From Erodium maritimum (lineage: Eukaryota > Streptophyta > Magnoliopsida > Geraniales > Geraniaceae): a DNA stretch of 64,000 nucleotides. The notes under the pieces are model-generated. The model was given only the letters and a program-made list of their open reading frames with translations, made no database searches and was not told the DNA's origin. Location of the stretch: positions 58,672,336 through 58,736,335 of the forward strand of contig OY997592.1 in the NCBI GenBank assembly GCA_963921825.1. The letters are read 5' to 3'. The position numbers were made by a program, and so were the translations under genes. Each line of letters starts with the position of its first letter. Position 1 is the first letter of the stretch. Positions 41,641-52,863 of the stretch are shown piece after piece.

Positions 41641-44600
41641 TCGGGTACTAAGAGATCCGACCTAGTAGGGACATACATAAATCTCGTTGTCCTGGTGAGC
41701 CAATGGGTTGTAGTGTTTGCAGACCGCTTAACAAAAATGAGGTTGACTTCCTCAAGCTGTGCTAAAGGGCGTGACAATCATGCACAATACCCCCAAGAGG
41801 GGAGGATACAATAAATCCGATGTCCATGATATTTAGCAGTAATTAAGCATCACTACGGATCGTGACCCTCATGAGGCCCTTAGATTGGACCCATCGAGAT
41901 AGTTGCTTGAATAGCTTGGGCCTCCACAAAGGCGGATGACATAGTCCCCGAGAGGATCCCGTTCCGTCCTTCCAAAACCCTTCCATGATCATCCCGACAA
42001 ATAAAACCCCACCTAGCCTAATCTGAGTCCTAAAAGATGGCCTCGTCCACATTCATTGATAACCAAGCCTTTGGAGTGGGTCTTACATAAGGTCCGGGGA
42101 TCTTAGGGGGACTTACGACCCCTCAACCAAACTATTCGTCTACGTCCACGCATTAAAGTGTATCTTGGTTGTGATGTATGTGGCCTCCGGGGAGAGAGCG
42201 TCCTCATTCCAAACAAAAGCGTTCTTGGCCTTCCAAATTTCCCACCCCCACATTACGACCTTGGTCCTCTACTGGATAGAAAGGAGTGCTAGAACCGAGG
42301 CCCACCATGTCCTAAACTCCATACCTGATAATATGAGGTATCGAAATCCCGTCCTACCCCCAACAGTCTCTAGCAAAAGGGAAATGAAGAAAGATATGGG
42401 ACATCGTTTCTGGAGCCTCCTAATAGAGAGAGCAGACATGTGACATCTGATTTTTTTTTGGACCGGAGTGTCGTTGCTACCTGGAGTGCCCTATAAGAGC
42501 CCCCAAATAAAGACTTTGACTTGTAGAGGTACCAAGATCTCTCACATGTCCGACCAAGTAGATTCATTTCCCACTGGGGGGCCATGCACCCTGAATTTAT
42601 TGTAGTTCCTGATAACCCCTCTTCCAGGAATACAGTTCATTCGGGTCCTTAAACTAGTACTAGCCATCGCTCACCAAAGAGGTGGCGAGAGGAAGTGCGA
42701 GTATCTAGTGTTAGTTCCGAGGCGGAAACAAACGTTGAACCTCCATGTGATTCTATTCCCGTGTCGCGGGCTCTATAAGTGAGCTAACCAACCAACCTTC
42801 CAACTCTAGGAACTCAGAGTGGAACCACGGGTCTTCCCATAATAACCAAGGAAACCTGTAATCATAGTGGAAATGTTCGGTCCAATGGCCATGCGATCCC
42901 CTCAAAGTAGAATGGTTTGAAAAGCCCGAAAAATGGTCTAGAGAAAGCTCGGGTTGATGCCCTTTCCAGCCGACATAAAGTCGTCATCTAGGAATTAGCG
43001 GGCCCGAAACATCGGGGTCACCAGGAAATCAAGTTACATCTTGAACTTTCATCCCATCTTCCCAGTAACGCGGTATTAGAGTCCCACAGATTTCGAAATC
43101 CCATACCACCCTCCGAGCTGGGTTTGTATAGCTTGGCCCAAACCTACCAAATAATGGGCCTCTAGGCTAGAGGATCCCGCCTACCAAAACCTGGCCAGTG
43201 TCACATGAATCTTGGTTACCAGAGACTACGGGAGAAGAAAGACTCACCAATCATAAACCGGGAGAGATGAGAAGAACCGGCTGAATCATTACCTCCGGAC
43301 CCCCTTGTGAAAGCATTTGATTGTCCTACGATACGAGCCGAGCCAACACCTATAAAAAATAAATTGAAGGCACTTTCCCCCAACCGCGCCCATATAATAT
43401 TGGGAACTCCCAAACACGTTGAGGCCTTTGAAATCTTCGGCATTCCCATAATAGAGCATGCGTCCAATATACCATTCTGAGATGTATTGGAGCAAAAGAA
43501 TAGAGAAGACTTGTCCTGGTTGATAAGTTGGCCCGAATATGCCCTAAACACCTACAAAATGTCTCGGATATGGGTTACCACACGATGTTCTGTTCTACAT
43601 AAGATATAGCAATCATCTGCAAAGAACATGTGAGAGACCGTCGGAGCACCCCTGACCACTGATACCCCATTTAGGTTCCTCTCTCTCTCTCTCTCCCCCC
43701 CCCCCCATCTCTCTCTCCTCCTGATGGAATAAACAAGATAACCCCTCCATACAAAAGGAAAAGAGATACGAAGATAACATGTCTCCTTTCCTGATTCCTC
43801 GCCCCGGATCAAATTCATTCGTAAACCTTCCTCCCGATGAGATGGCGTACCAAACCAAAATGAGGTATGCTTCTATTAGTTTCAACCAGTCCTCCCTGAA
43901 CCCATAACAACGCATCAATTCTAACAAAGACTACCATTTGACCCAACTGTCAGTCTTACTCATGTCAAGCTTAATAGCTATATGTCCCACCGCCCCTTGG
44001 GTTCTACGTCGGAGATAGTGAATAACCTCATAGGACATGAAGATGTTATCTTGGATGGACCTACCCAGGACAAATACGTCCCAGGGCACCGAGATGAGGT
44101 CTTAGGGGTGAGGTTTCAACCGGTTGGCCAGAGCCTTGGACAAGATCTTGACAATCACATTATATAGAGAAATGTGTAGCATATTTGTGATCCTCTTTAG
44201 GGCATGCTTCTTCGGCATGATGACTAATATGGTGGCGTTCAAATTTAAGAAAAATCCCTTCTCTCTACTGCCAAATAGACAAAATGGGTAACTTGTACCC
44301 GGAGTATACCCTAGTACTTTCGGTAGAAAAATAGGTTCAGACCATCCGGTCCAGGAGACTTATTCTGACCCCATCTGAAAAACTGCAATTCGAACCTCTA
44401 GGTCCTCTACCTATTCTACAAGCCTCCGATTATGTTCCCCTGACACCCATGACGTGACCTTAAAAGGAAGCTCAATCAAATTGACCAGAGATGTCGTGAA
44501 AATATTCCAAAAATAAGTGGTGATTAACTCCTTGAGGCTCGTCCCCCAACACACCCAGAAGCCCCTAATCATCCTCCAAAGACATAGCCAAATTCGTGCG

Positions 44601-44780
44601 ACGGCATTTGGAAGTCATCGCGTGAAAACATTTGGTATTACGATCTCCCTCCTTTAGTTAGTGCTGCTTAGCCATTTGACGCTAGAAACTTTTTTAGGTC
44701 TTCAAGAGGGCTTCATAATACTTCTGAATAACCCCCTCTCCATTATTCCTGAATGGTCAAGGCGACCATTAAGGATGGCT
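41640..44780 (-). pseudogene. LINE ORF2 remnant: reverse transcriptase, zinc-binding and RNase H pieces
   Basis: Read right to left, reverse-transcriptase blocks appear in order: RWGQNKSPGPDGLNLFFYRK near 44340-44400, HIAIKLDMSK near 43940-43970, PGRGIRKGDMLSSYLF near 43770-43810, SHMFFADD near 43605-43630 (the catalytic FADD box), and SGQLINQDKSSLFF near 43490-43540. A zinc-binding RVT piece follows near 42370-42450, then an RNase H-like end at 41843-42052 (LSRWVQSKGLMRVTIRSD). The pieces lie in different frames with many stops, so the copy is old and dead. This order is that of plant L1-type ORF2. The 5' endonuclease and ORF1 are not seen. A TC/C run at 43679-43706 lies inside the reverse transcriptase. 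Confidence 0.82.
43679..43706. repeat. (CT)n followed by poly-C
   Basis: About eight CT units run into 12 C bases, inside the decayed LINE ORF2. Confidence 0.85.
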
Positions 44781-46240
44781 AACTGTCGTTGACACCACTA
44801 GACGTTCCGTTCATTTTCCCAATATATATCTAGGGATCCTGGAGAGTCTAGGGAAATCCTGGAAGTCTTGTTGTTGAGGAAAATAGCTAAGGAGAGTCTT
44901 GCAAGGTGGTATGCAGCCTCTAGGGATCCTGGAGAGAAGGAGGAGATAGAACAACCCAAAAGGAGATGACCACTAGCAACATCGACGGTACGTCGACGAT
45001 GACGACAACAACAACGACACAACACGCAGTAAGTAAAGCTTGTTATTTGTTGATTTTTATGAAGTTATTTAATGTTTTTTTTACTTTTATATTGTTACCC
45101 ACAAATACAATAATTGAGTTATAACAAAAATAGTGTATATAGGAGACGTTTAACCTGTGTGATGCCTTTTTCCTCTCGAGCTCTAATCATCACCGCCACC
45201 AATGATGGTCCTATGTCTATTCTCCATGCTAAGCTTTTCTATTCCCTCCATCTCTTTCATAAACCAAATGCTCAACGTGATAGCCTATCATGTCCAATCT
45301 TGTTTTGAGCTTGGAGTTTTTAGATGACCTCGTAAGGGAGCTGATTTGCCAACCACATTTGGTGGTAGGGACAAGACACGGAGATTGGAGTTTGGGAGAA
45401 CGATGACCCACTAGTGACAGATCAAGGTGGGGACAACGATTTTGTGGCTGAGAAGATTCATTGCCAAGCTCATCATGAACGTCTACCAACGAAAACGAGA
45501 TGGTGGATGGGTAAAAAAACATCAGCCCAAAGACATATCTGCACCTGAATCCGGCACACGCTATCAGTGCGAAACTAAGGAGGCGTCAACTGTTGAATGG
45601 ATCTCGCAATAAAGCCCAACAGGCATAGGGTTTGGACATGTAATTTAGACAGGGTCTGCATTCGCCAGGAGCTATGAGGCTGTCATACTGGTATATGACG
45701 GTAAGTTGGAGGATTGTCCTGTACCGACATCAACCAGGTTCCCCTGGCTACCCTCCACATGGTGGGACACCCCGGAGTATCCTAATGACGCAAGATAATT
45801 CATCACAATTTTCAACGTACCTCCCACTCAATCTATTACGGGTCGGCCTAAGGGTCAACATGTTTTTTAGACAATCTAGAATAGTTGGAAATCTAGTCTG
45901 ATGTATTCATTTGTACGGTAAGTTAGTGTCTTCATTGTCTACTTATTTGTTTTCAAAAACTGACACATGAGTTACGATTCGATCTGCCTTGAATAGTCTG
46001 GTAGAAAAAAGACAAACTAGGTGGACGGTACGGTTGGCAGGGAGGTCTTCGACGGAGTGATGGGTAGAACCATTACAGGAGTGATAGTGACCGATACAAG
46101 ACAACGACGTGAAGAAGATAAAGAGTAGAGTCTAAACCCTAAAATTTCAGTCTCTCCTACCCATAAAATGGATGATTTAAATATGTTCCTACAATTTTGA
46201 AGTAAACATAAATTTGTATGCGATTTCTACTCTACCAAAC
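44781..46240. other. Intergenic DNA upstream of PUMY, no recognised gene
   Basis: A short direct repeat of CTAGGGATCCTGGAGAG occurs at about 44830 and 44927. Scattered frames of 60-97 codons on both strands match nothing I recognise. Confidence 0.4.
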
Positions 46241-46319
46241 TAAATGGAAGAAAATGATATGTACTCCAAATCAAACATTTCTCTTATCCGTTCGTTGACT
46301 AACGTCGTCGTTGAGCTTA

Positions 46320-46555
46320 AAAATATTTCTCTCTCCCTCAATATACTATATAAGAGTATCTCCTCTTTCCTCTGCCATCGGAGTTGTCCGGATCGGCGCC
46401 GCTTTCCCTCACGATTCAGATTTTCTCTCCTTCCCACTTCTTCCAAACATTGTTACGGTTTCTACACAATTTTGGCGTGAGTTACTGATTTGGGATCGAA
46501 GCTTTTGGATTTCTACTTACGGTTGGAAGTGGAATTACTGAGCTCAAAACCGTCA
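46320..46555 (+). promoter_or_regulatory. Core promoter and leader of PUMY
   Basis: A TATA-like CTATATAAG at 46347-46355 is followed by about 200 bases of TC-rich leader up to the ATG at 46556. No ATG in the leader opens a long competing frame. Confidence 0.55.
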
Positions 46556-49500
46556 ATGGCCTCTTCAGCTCTCTCCAGGATCGCCAATCTCACCGGACAT
46601 TTCCCCTCCGACGACGGCGCACCCTCCGTCAAAGTCTCGCCTGAAGTTTCGAAAGCTTTATCTCGCGGCCGTCCTGTCGTGGCCCTCGAGTCCACCATCA
46701 TTTCCCATGGTAATTTACACATCAATTGCTGTTCTTTTTATGAAACATGCATACCATTTTCGTCCTATTTCAATTCAATCTTTCTTTTGACTCCAATTGA
46801 TTTTACTTATTTTTTAGTGAGATGATTTTCCATGATCCGTCAACCGCCCTTAACATCGTCCTCTTCAATTTAGATTATGTGGTGAAATGTATTTTCATTT
46901 CAGGACATGAGACTGAACTGAAGAACTCGAGCATTCTTGTGTAACTGAAATGAATTATGTTATAAAGTCCTTCAAATTTAATGTTTTTTTCCTTCTAATA
47001 ATGAGTGTGTGATGGATTGCAGATAATATTGTTTAAATAAGTTGATATGAGAACTTGAGATCGTACAACAAAGGCATTCACTATTTTGAATAGTCGAATC
47101 GGACACTTTTATTTTATGGGATCAAAGGATAGGTAATTATCTCTGTGTGACTTTTACTCGTAACATGGCTTGCTTGTTTACAGGCATGCCTTATCCGCAA
47201 AATTTGGAGACAGCGAAGGAGGTGGAGACAATTGTCAGGGAGAATGGAGCAGTACCTGCTACCATTGCTATTTTGAATGGCACACCATGCATAGGTTTTA
47301 TGCCCAACCTTGTCCTTGTAATTTTCTCCGCATGTACATATACTTGCAGTCTTGGAGATTTTGAGTCTCTTAATTGTTTTATATTCTAGCATTTTATGCC
47401 CAAATGAATTAGATTATCTTATGATAGGCCATTAAAGAGCTCATACTTGTATTTTGTGGGAAAATGATTTGGGGTCACCTAGAAAGGCAAGTCGTGATGA
47501 AGCAATGGCTTATTATGTATTTTGCTGATAATTTGGTAGAGTCCATAAACTTGTATCATTGATGCTTTTAGCCTTAAATTCCAATTGTGTTCGGAAAAAT
47601 AGAATGGTTCCATTTGATGCTTATGCATCTGGGTATTGTAGCTGACTCTGTTTGATTGGATGTCACAGACATAACCCAACAATACTTTACATCAGCTCTT
47701 ATAACTTTGTTTGTTGCTGCGTGCTCTTCAACCCTTAGCTTTTCACTAAGAATGTGAAGGTCTACTTTCAGTTTATCAATACTTAATACAACCTCTAATG
47801 GTGCAAAACTACTTCTATGCATAGGTCTGAGTATGGAGGAGCTCAAATGTCTTGCTACCCTTGGAACCAGAGCTCAAAAGACGGCTAGGAGGGACATTGC
47901 ACATGTTGTGAGTATATCTTAGAACCAACCACTTTTTTCATGTTGGATATATTTTTGAAAAAAAAACGTTTTCTTTTTCAAAAGAGGGTGTTGGGGTTTC
48001 GAAAGAGGGTGCTTGAGTTTCAAAAAGAGTCGCTTGGGTTTATCCATGGTTTGTTTATTCTTTATCCCGAAAATCCCGTTTTGATCGGATCCAAAATGAT
48101 TTACTTATAATTCAAAAAAGAAAGAAGAGCTACTTTGTTTATGGTCTTTTGTTTACATAGGATGCTCTTTCCCTTCTTTTTTCTTTCTGTTTTGAATTCT
48201 TAGCATGTAGTAGTATTCTATCGACATACACAGTTTTTTTCTTCTCAATCATAGTACTATCATTGTTTCTACGCTTGATGATTTGTTTTACTACTATAAT
48301 TTTACATGCTGACTTCTATTCTTCTTAGGTGGCTATCAGAGGTAATGGTGCCACTACAGTTTCTGCAACCATGTTTTTTGCTTCTCTGGTTAGTTGGCCG
48401 CCACCCTTTTCCAGGCTTCATTGGTGTTTTACATTTTAGGCATGCATTGAAGGTGCAACATGCAAAGCTTGTAGAGTTCTAAGTTCCTTGATACTTTGCA
48501 GGTTGGTATTCCTGTGTTTGTGACGGGAGGGATCGGAGGAGTACACAGACATGGTGAACATAGTAAGTTTACCTCTCTATTTTATGATGCTGGACATAAT
48601 TTCATGATGAAGAAACGACACCTCTCTTCATTATTAAGTCTGTTTGTGCATTGTATTGGTTGGAGTGCAGTTAAGCCTTGAGAGAGACAGAACTCTAAGT
48701 AATTTTTGTTAAGAAACAGGAACTTAGCATATATTTTAAATTTCACGTTTTGCAGGATTTCAACTTATTTGTGTCATGTCTGGTATGGAATATAGGCTAA
48801 ACAAAAACTGTTTATGCATTTAACGCTTTGAAAGATATGATCGAGAGCATGCCAAATAGCTGCAATCTTAAGTTGTTGTCAGAGTTTGTGTCAAGGTGTA
48901 GTGGAAAAAGGAGACATCTGTTGTAGCTAGCTAATTAAACAAAGTACTTACTTAGACTTCTTAAGGGACTGGGAAACAGATAACCAGTTCAAATATTTAC
49001 TCAATTTTTCTGTGTTAACTTATTGGAATCTTGTAAATCATGCATTTTAGTTCTTATGCTGTCCTCCCACGTTCCTATTCTTATTGCAGCAATGGATATA
49101 TCCTCTGACCTTACTGAGCTAGGAAGAACTCCGGTGGCAGTTATCTCCGCTGGTATAAAGTCAATATTAGACATTCCCAGGACACTAGAATATCTGGTAG
49201 GTACTGTTTTATTTCCCAAAAAAGAACATGAATGCAGATGATTAATGATCATTTACCAGTCACTAGCTCTTGTAATTGTTGATATAGGAAACTCAGGGGG
49301 TTTGTGTCGCTGCTTACAAGACAAATGAGTTTCCTGCTTTTTTCACAGACAAAAGTGGCTGCAAGGTATTGCAATGAACTTTACCCCCAAGCATGTAATT
49401 TTGGTGAATTTCTGTTTAACAAGCAAACACGGTACCTTTTCCCTATATCTGTACGGATGATCTTACATCAGTGCTACTGCTATCTCACTCAATCCCCACC

Positions 49501-50801
49501 CCACCCTTAGTAAAGTAAAAAATTGGCCGCCACCATAAATTAGCTGAGATGCAACCAAATCTCTACCAGACATGGTATTTTTATTCGGATCTTAGTAAGT
49601 TGCCGTGATTATGCATACCATTTTGAAAGATCTATACTTAGTTAAGTTAGCTGCAAAAAAGGAAAGAAATAAAATTCTTTCATATGGTTCATGGACAAAG
49701 GATGTTACGAATGATTACCAGAATGATGATCTACACTGCTGATGTGGATTTGTTTTAAAAAAAACAATGATTACTGTTTCTCTTTTGTTTCATTTTCCCC
49801 TGGTAACCAAAACAGGCACCTTGTCGTATAGATACTCCAGAAGAATGTGCTCAGCTAATAGGCAAGTGTGCAGCTGATTGTATTATTTACTCAACTCATG
49901 TGGTCCCCCAACTTCAATAATATTTTTGTTCTTGGTTGTTGTAATTGCAGATGCAAGTTCCAAACTCAAGCTTGGAAGCGGAATTTTGATTGCAGTTCCA
50001 ATTCCGAAAGAACATTCAGCTTCTGGAAGCAATATTGAATCTGCAATACAAAATGCCCTCAAAGAAGCTAGGTAGCAAGCGCCCGTTGTTTATAAGTTTC
50101 TTTCTACAAGTCATTAATTTAGTACTCAGTGGATTTAGAAACTGAAATATATACCTTCCTCTTTTAATTTTTGTATGAGATTGTTTTGTGTAAATTTGGA
50201 ACTGTCAGGGAGAAGAATATAATAGGAAATGCCGAAACTCCTTTCTTGCTTGCAAAAGTGAATGAATTAACTGGAGGAGCATCACTAGCTTCAAGTACGC
50301 TTCTAATTTTCTGTGCAAATTTATGTTATGATAACTTATTTATTTCTCCTGCTTTCCAAACAAGTACTGATAAACCGACCCGGTTGAAATTCTATATCAA
50401 CATTCAACTTATTTCTTCTTACTTTTTTGTAGTGATCTTCTTGTTTATTTGACTAATTTCTTAACCATGTTTTAGATATTGCACTTGTAAAGAATAATGC
50501 CATGGTTGGTGCGAAGATTGCAGCTGCTCTGGCCAAGCTCAGAGGGAATCATAACAAAGGTATTTGTAAAAACATAAATTTGAATTAAACTTGTGGGTAA
50601 ACCAAGATTTGGAGGATACTAAATGACAGGTAATATTTGGAATTATGGGATTTAGTGGGAATTGACAAGCTCACCGAGAAATTAACCAACAACCTCGTAA
50701 TATGGAGATATGTTGCTTTTCCCACATTAATCTAATTTCCCTTTTGGGATATGAAACTAATTGAATGTTACATTTCATCCTTGGCAGGTGACGTGGAGTG
50801 A
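46556..50801 (+). CDS. PUMY: Pseudouridine-5'-phosphate glycosidase (PUMY, indigoidine synthase A-like/PsuG family)
   Basis: Twelve exons (46556-46709, 47184-47294, 47825-47907, 48329-48388, 48502-48562, 49090-49196, 49288-49365, 49816-49861, 49951-50071, 50209-50294, 50476-50559, 50788-50801) join in frame to 334 aa, the family length. It splits pseudouridine 5'-phosphate into uracil and ribose 5-phosphate in the second step of pseudouridine breakdown. [13 protein letters not shown] carries Glu45, KTARRD carries Lys107, DISSDL carries Asp163 and SAGIKSILD carries Lys180. All four lie 14 residues past E. coli PsuG Glu31, Lys93, Asp149 and Lys166 as I recall them. [10 protein letters not shown] is also conserved. 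RIANLTGHF (8-16) fits a PTS2 peroxisomal signal. Intron 8 has a GC donor (49862-49863); the other ten introns are GT-AG. The ATG at 46556 gives the family-like N-terminus. Confidence 0.94.
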
Positions 50802-51513
50802 GCATCATCCATTGGAGCCAACGTTTAAAACAGAACCAGTTTTTTAGAAATTCAAATGTGTAGTTGTCACGTCAATACCGTGTCAGTAAATTAATATTAC
50901 CGTGTCAATATTGTGTCAGTAAATTCATATTGGTCGGGTAGAATGAACTGAGACGAATACTACGAGTATCAATTCTGGAAAAATAATTGAATAGAATTCC
51001 ATTACTACCATCAGAAAATCATATGAAATCCTCATTTTAGCAAGGAAAGCCGCTTTATGTGTGAAAAATTGCAAGTGTGGGCGGCCAACATTGTTGTGAC
51101 AACCAAAAATTGGTGATTCACGCATAATGTAGTTATGAACAAGTCCTCAAGAAACAGAGAGCTTTAATTGGGCTGGGTTGACTCTCTGAAACCAAGACGT
51201 AGAAGAAATAGAAGAATCCTGAGTATGTGTACAGGGAGGTGTTGAGGAACCAATTTTGGAATTTTCGAGGGCAATATCTGTGAATTTCAAAACCAAGTTT
51301 CTGGTCATTTTGCTCTACTCGTATTATCTTCTCTTTTCATGCTCTTGCTTTGTTTTTTGATCTGGATTGGTGCAATGTGTTTGGCACCCTCTCGAGAGCT
51401 GGTTTGTTTAAGATTGCGTTTTTGCTGAAACTGGGAACCATTTTGGACACATTTTGAAATCTTTCGTTGGAGAGAGACGAGGAGAGGGAATTTGTACAGT
51501 AATAGCCATATAT
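50802..51513. other. 3' flank of PUMY
   Basis: The short repeat ACCGTGTCA(G/A)TA near 50877-50920 is imperfectly duplicated. A minus-strand frame at 51532-51305 (75 codons, Ser/Lys/Gln-rich) has no recognised family. Nothing else is supported. Confidence 0.4.
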
Positions 51514-51927
51514 AACCATTTGAAGAAGACAAACAATAGTAATAGCTAGAAAATGGGCAGTAGGCTGGCCAAAGAAGAGGGCTACCGTAATTTAAAGAAG
51601 TGTAAATTACGTTGACATACCCTGTGTTATACGTGTTTAATGGATAACTACCTCACAGTTATTTTGTAACGAAAACATACTCCGTATTAACACTTAGTAA
51701 AACCATCCTCCATTTTTCCGTCCATTTAACCATTTGAAGAAGACAAACAATAGTAATAGCTAGAAAATGGGCTACTATAATTTAAAGAAGGGTAAATTAC
51801 GTTGATATACCCTGTGCTATACTTGTTTAACGGATAAATACCTCAAAGTTATTTCGTAACGAAAACATACTCCGAACTAATACTTAGTAACAATATCCTC
51901 CATTTTTCCATCTATTTATTGTTCATT
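51514..51927 (+). repeat. Tandem duplication, 214-bp offset, including a MITE end
   Basis: The block beginning AACCATTTGAAGAAGACAAA at 51514 recurs at 51728. Both copies run through CAATAGTAATAGCTAGAAAA, the 9-bp target TTTAAAGAA and about 130 bases of the MITE's left inverted repeat. The first copy has about 22 extra bases before that point, plus several substitutions. Confidence 0.8.
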
Positions 51928-52140
51928 TCTTCAGAAATTCGGAAACTATCTGCACTGTTACAATCCTAAAACCAACTTCAACCCTAAATCTCTCTCCAAA
52001 CATAAATATAACCATAAACATGGATGGAAGGGGATGTTGTTACTAATTGTTAGTTCGGGGAATGTTTTCGGTACGAAATAACTTTGGGGTATTTATCCGT
52101 TAAACGCGTACAATACGGGATATGTCAACGTAATTTACCC
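51790..52140. mobile_element. Mutator-type MITE, 351 bp, 9-bp TSD
   Basis: TTTAAAGAA flanks it exactly (51781-51789 and 52141-52149). Terminal inverted repeats of about 110 bases start GGGTAAATTACGTTGA and match at roughly 85% by eye. A 9-bp TSD with long TIRs is the Mutator pattern. There is no coding sequence. Confidence 0.85.
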
Positions 52141-52302
52141 TTTAAAGAAACTTTAGATTTATATTGACGAGGTCTCGTTGGTAGGTTTATTAGATGCTTT
52201 TTTTCTCACATTTTTACCTGATTTTGTCCTCGTTTAGTATAGATTAGGTGTTATTTCATTTTTTATTTTTCTCTTTGTTCTTTTTTGTTTATTTGTGTCA
52301 AG

Positions 52303-52458
52303 GATAGGAATCTTAAAGCGAGAAGTGGGGGAAAAAGACCTTCAGTCCAAGACAAATTCGAGGAAAGCAACTCAGAAGAGCCAAAGGCAATCAGCCCAGA
52401 GACTCTAAGTCGTGAAGCATCACAGTCCACATTATGGAGGACATGTGGTAGCAATTGA
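52303..52458 (+). other. Orphan terminal-exon-like open frame (51 codons)
   Basis: A long T-rich tract ends in GTCAAG, resembling a plant 3' splice site. After it, an open frame reads DRNLKARSGGKRPSVQDK, then FEESNSEEPKAISPETLSRE, then ASQSTLWRTCGSN and a stop. The hydrophilic, balanced composition looks like real coding sequence, yet no partner exon is seen. It does not fit the phase of PUMY's last introns. It could be a gene fragment carried here or chance. Confidence 0.3.
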
Positions 52459-52580
52459 GCTAAGGTGTACTTGTATAATCTTGTTACATTGTTAAGATTG
52501 GTAGATTAAAGGAGTCGTGATTAATCAAGTTCTTTGTGTGACAGAGAAATATTTTTAGGAAAAAAACGGTCACACATAGT

Positions 52581-52650
52581 TTTTTTTTTATAAGCGCATA
52601 CTTTTATTAAATAGACGATCTATCCGAGAGGGAGAGGGTCAGAAGGTCTG
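52581..52650 (-). mobile_element. Very short 5'-truncated LINE tail
   Basis: On the minus strand it ends GCGCTTATAAAAAAAAAA, close to the CGCTTATAAAAAAA end of the LINE copy at 18908-20999. The right limit is a guess, and no TSD was found. Confidence 0.4.
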
Positions 52651-52863
52651 TAAGAGCATGTACAGTGAGAGGATTACATATAAGGATCATGATGCGCGAA
52701 TTATGCGGTAGTTATGATGATTTGTGATGCGAACCCCTGAAATCGAGCTGAGTTCTACAATAAGGGGATGATGTATGAGGATCATTGTTTACAAAAGTAC
52801 TGAGTAGATGTTGAGTGTATAATTAATTATTCTTTTGCTGAACTTATTAAATTCATATTTAAA

